Shown here: positions 5,737 through 5,771 of the stretch, one piece after another
Numbering within the stretch: the first letter of the stretch is position 1
Layout of the letters: each line of letters starts with the position of its first letter
Source: an uncultured Pseudomonadota bacterium
Lineage (GTDB): Bacteria > Pseudomonadota > Gammaproteobacteria > Burkholderiales > Eutrophovitaceae
Direction: 5' to 3'
DNA length: 5,771 nucleotides
Assembly: GCA_913057845.1 (NCBI GenBank)
Contig: CAJXPC010000127.1
Location: forward strand, 1-5,771
The notes under the pieces: generated by a model
What the model was told of the DNA's origin: nothing
Seen by the model: only the letters and a program-made list of their open reading frames with translations
Databases searched by the model: none
Program-made: the position numbers and the translations under genes

Positions 5737-5771
5737 CTGTCTCTTATACACATCTCCGAGCCCACGAGACC
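5737..5771 (+). other. Nextera i7-side library adapter (sequencing artefact, not genomic)
   Basis: CTGTCTCTTATACACATCT (5737-5755), the reverse complement of the Tn5 mosaic end, is followed by CCGAGCCCACGAGAC (5756-5770). Together they form the Nextera read-2 adapter as seen on read-through. The final C would be the first base of an i7 index. On the minus strand this DNA happens to stay open and encodes [10 protein letters not shown] (its last codon takes one genomic base), a spurious N-terminus for the dehydrogenase ORF. Confidence 0.98.

Overview
The window reads as one assembled short-read contig. Both tips are leftover Illumina Nextera (Tn5) library adapter: bases 1-42 on the left and about 5737-5771 on the right. 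The genomic insert is therefore about 43-5736, and the two outermost genes are cut by the library or contig ends, not by biology. The content points to a Gram-negative proteobacterium, probably a (marine-type) gammaproteobacterium. The reasons are an outer-membrane beta-barrel protein with a terminal phenylalanine, a YadG/YadH-like ABC-2 exporter, a DUF938 methyltransferase-like protein, and a base composition that looks slightly AT-rich by eye. This placement is inference; there is no rRNA or other marker gene.

Layout. The left third lies on the + strand. It holds the C-terminal part of an ABC-2 type ATPase (44-460), which overlaps by 4 nt a complete six-helix permease that starts with TTG (457-1218). 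A 218-nt gap with a good -10 box follows, then a 234-aa outer-membrane beta-barrel protein (1437-2141). A perfect 15-bp stem at 2166-2200 is a likely bidirectional terminator; it sits where + strand and - strand transcription converge.

The rest lies on the - strand. Read in the direction of transcription (right to left) the genes are: a 5'-truncated zinc-free alcohol dehydrogenase/quinone oxidoreductase-like protein (4794-5735), a thioredoxin-fold protein with a CNHC motif (4197-4745), a DUF938 methyltransferase-like protein (3537-4142), an exported MORN-variant (YwqK-like) repeat protein with a 24-residue period (2982-3470), and a beta-class carbonic anhydrase with a GTG start (2291-2872). 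The gaps are 48, 54, 66 and 109 nt. The first three genes could share a transcript. The last gap contains an AT-rich hairpin with a T-run plus an 11-bp direct repeat, so the carbonic anhydrase probably has its own promoter.

Function. The exporter pair would form one complex. The oxidoreductase, thioredoxin-like protein and DUF938 protein suggest general redox or small-molecule housekeeping, but no shared pathway can be shown from sequence. I see no CRISPR array, insertion sequence, phage gene, tRNA or rRNA, and no convincing evidence of a new biological system. The most consequential observation is technical: adapter sequence at both ends creates false N-termini for the terminal ORFs.
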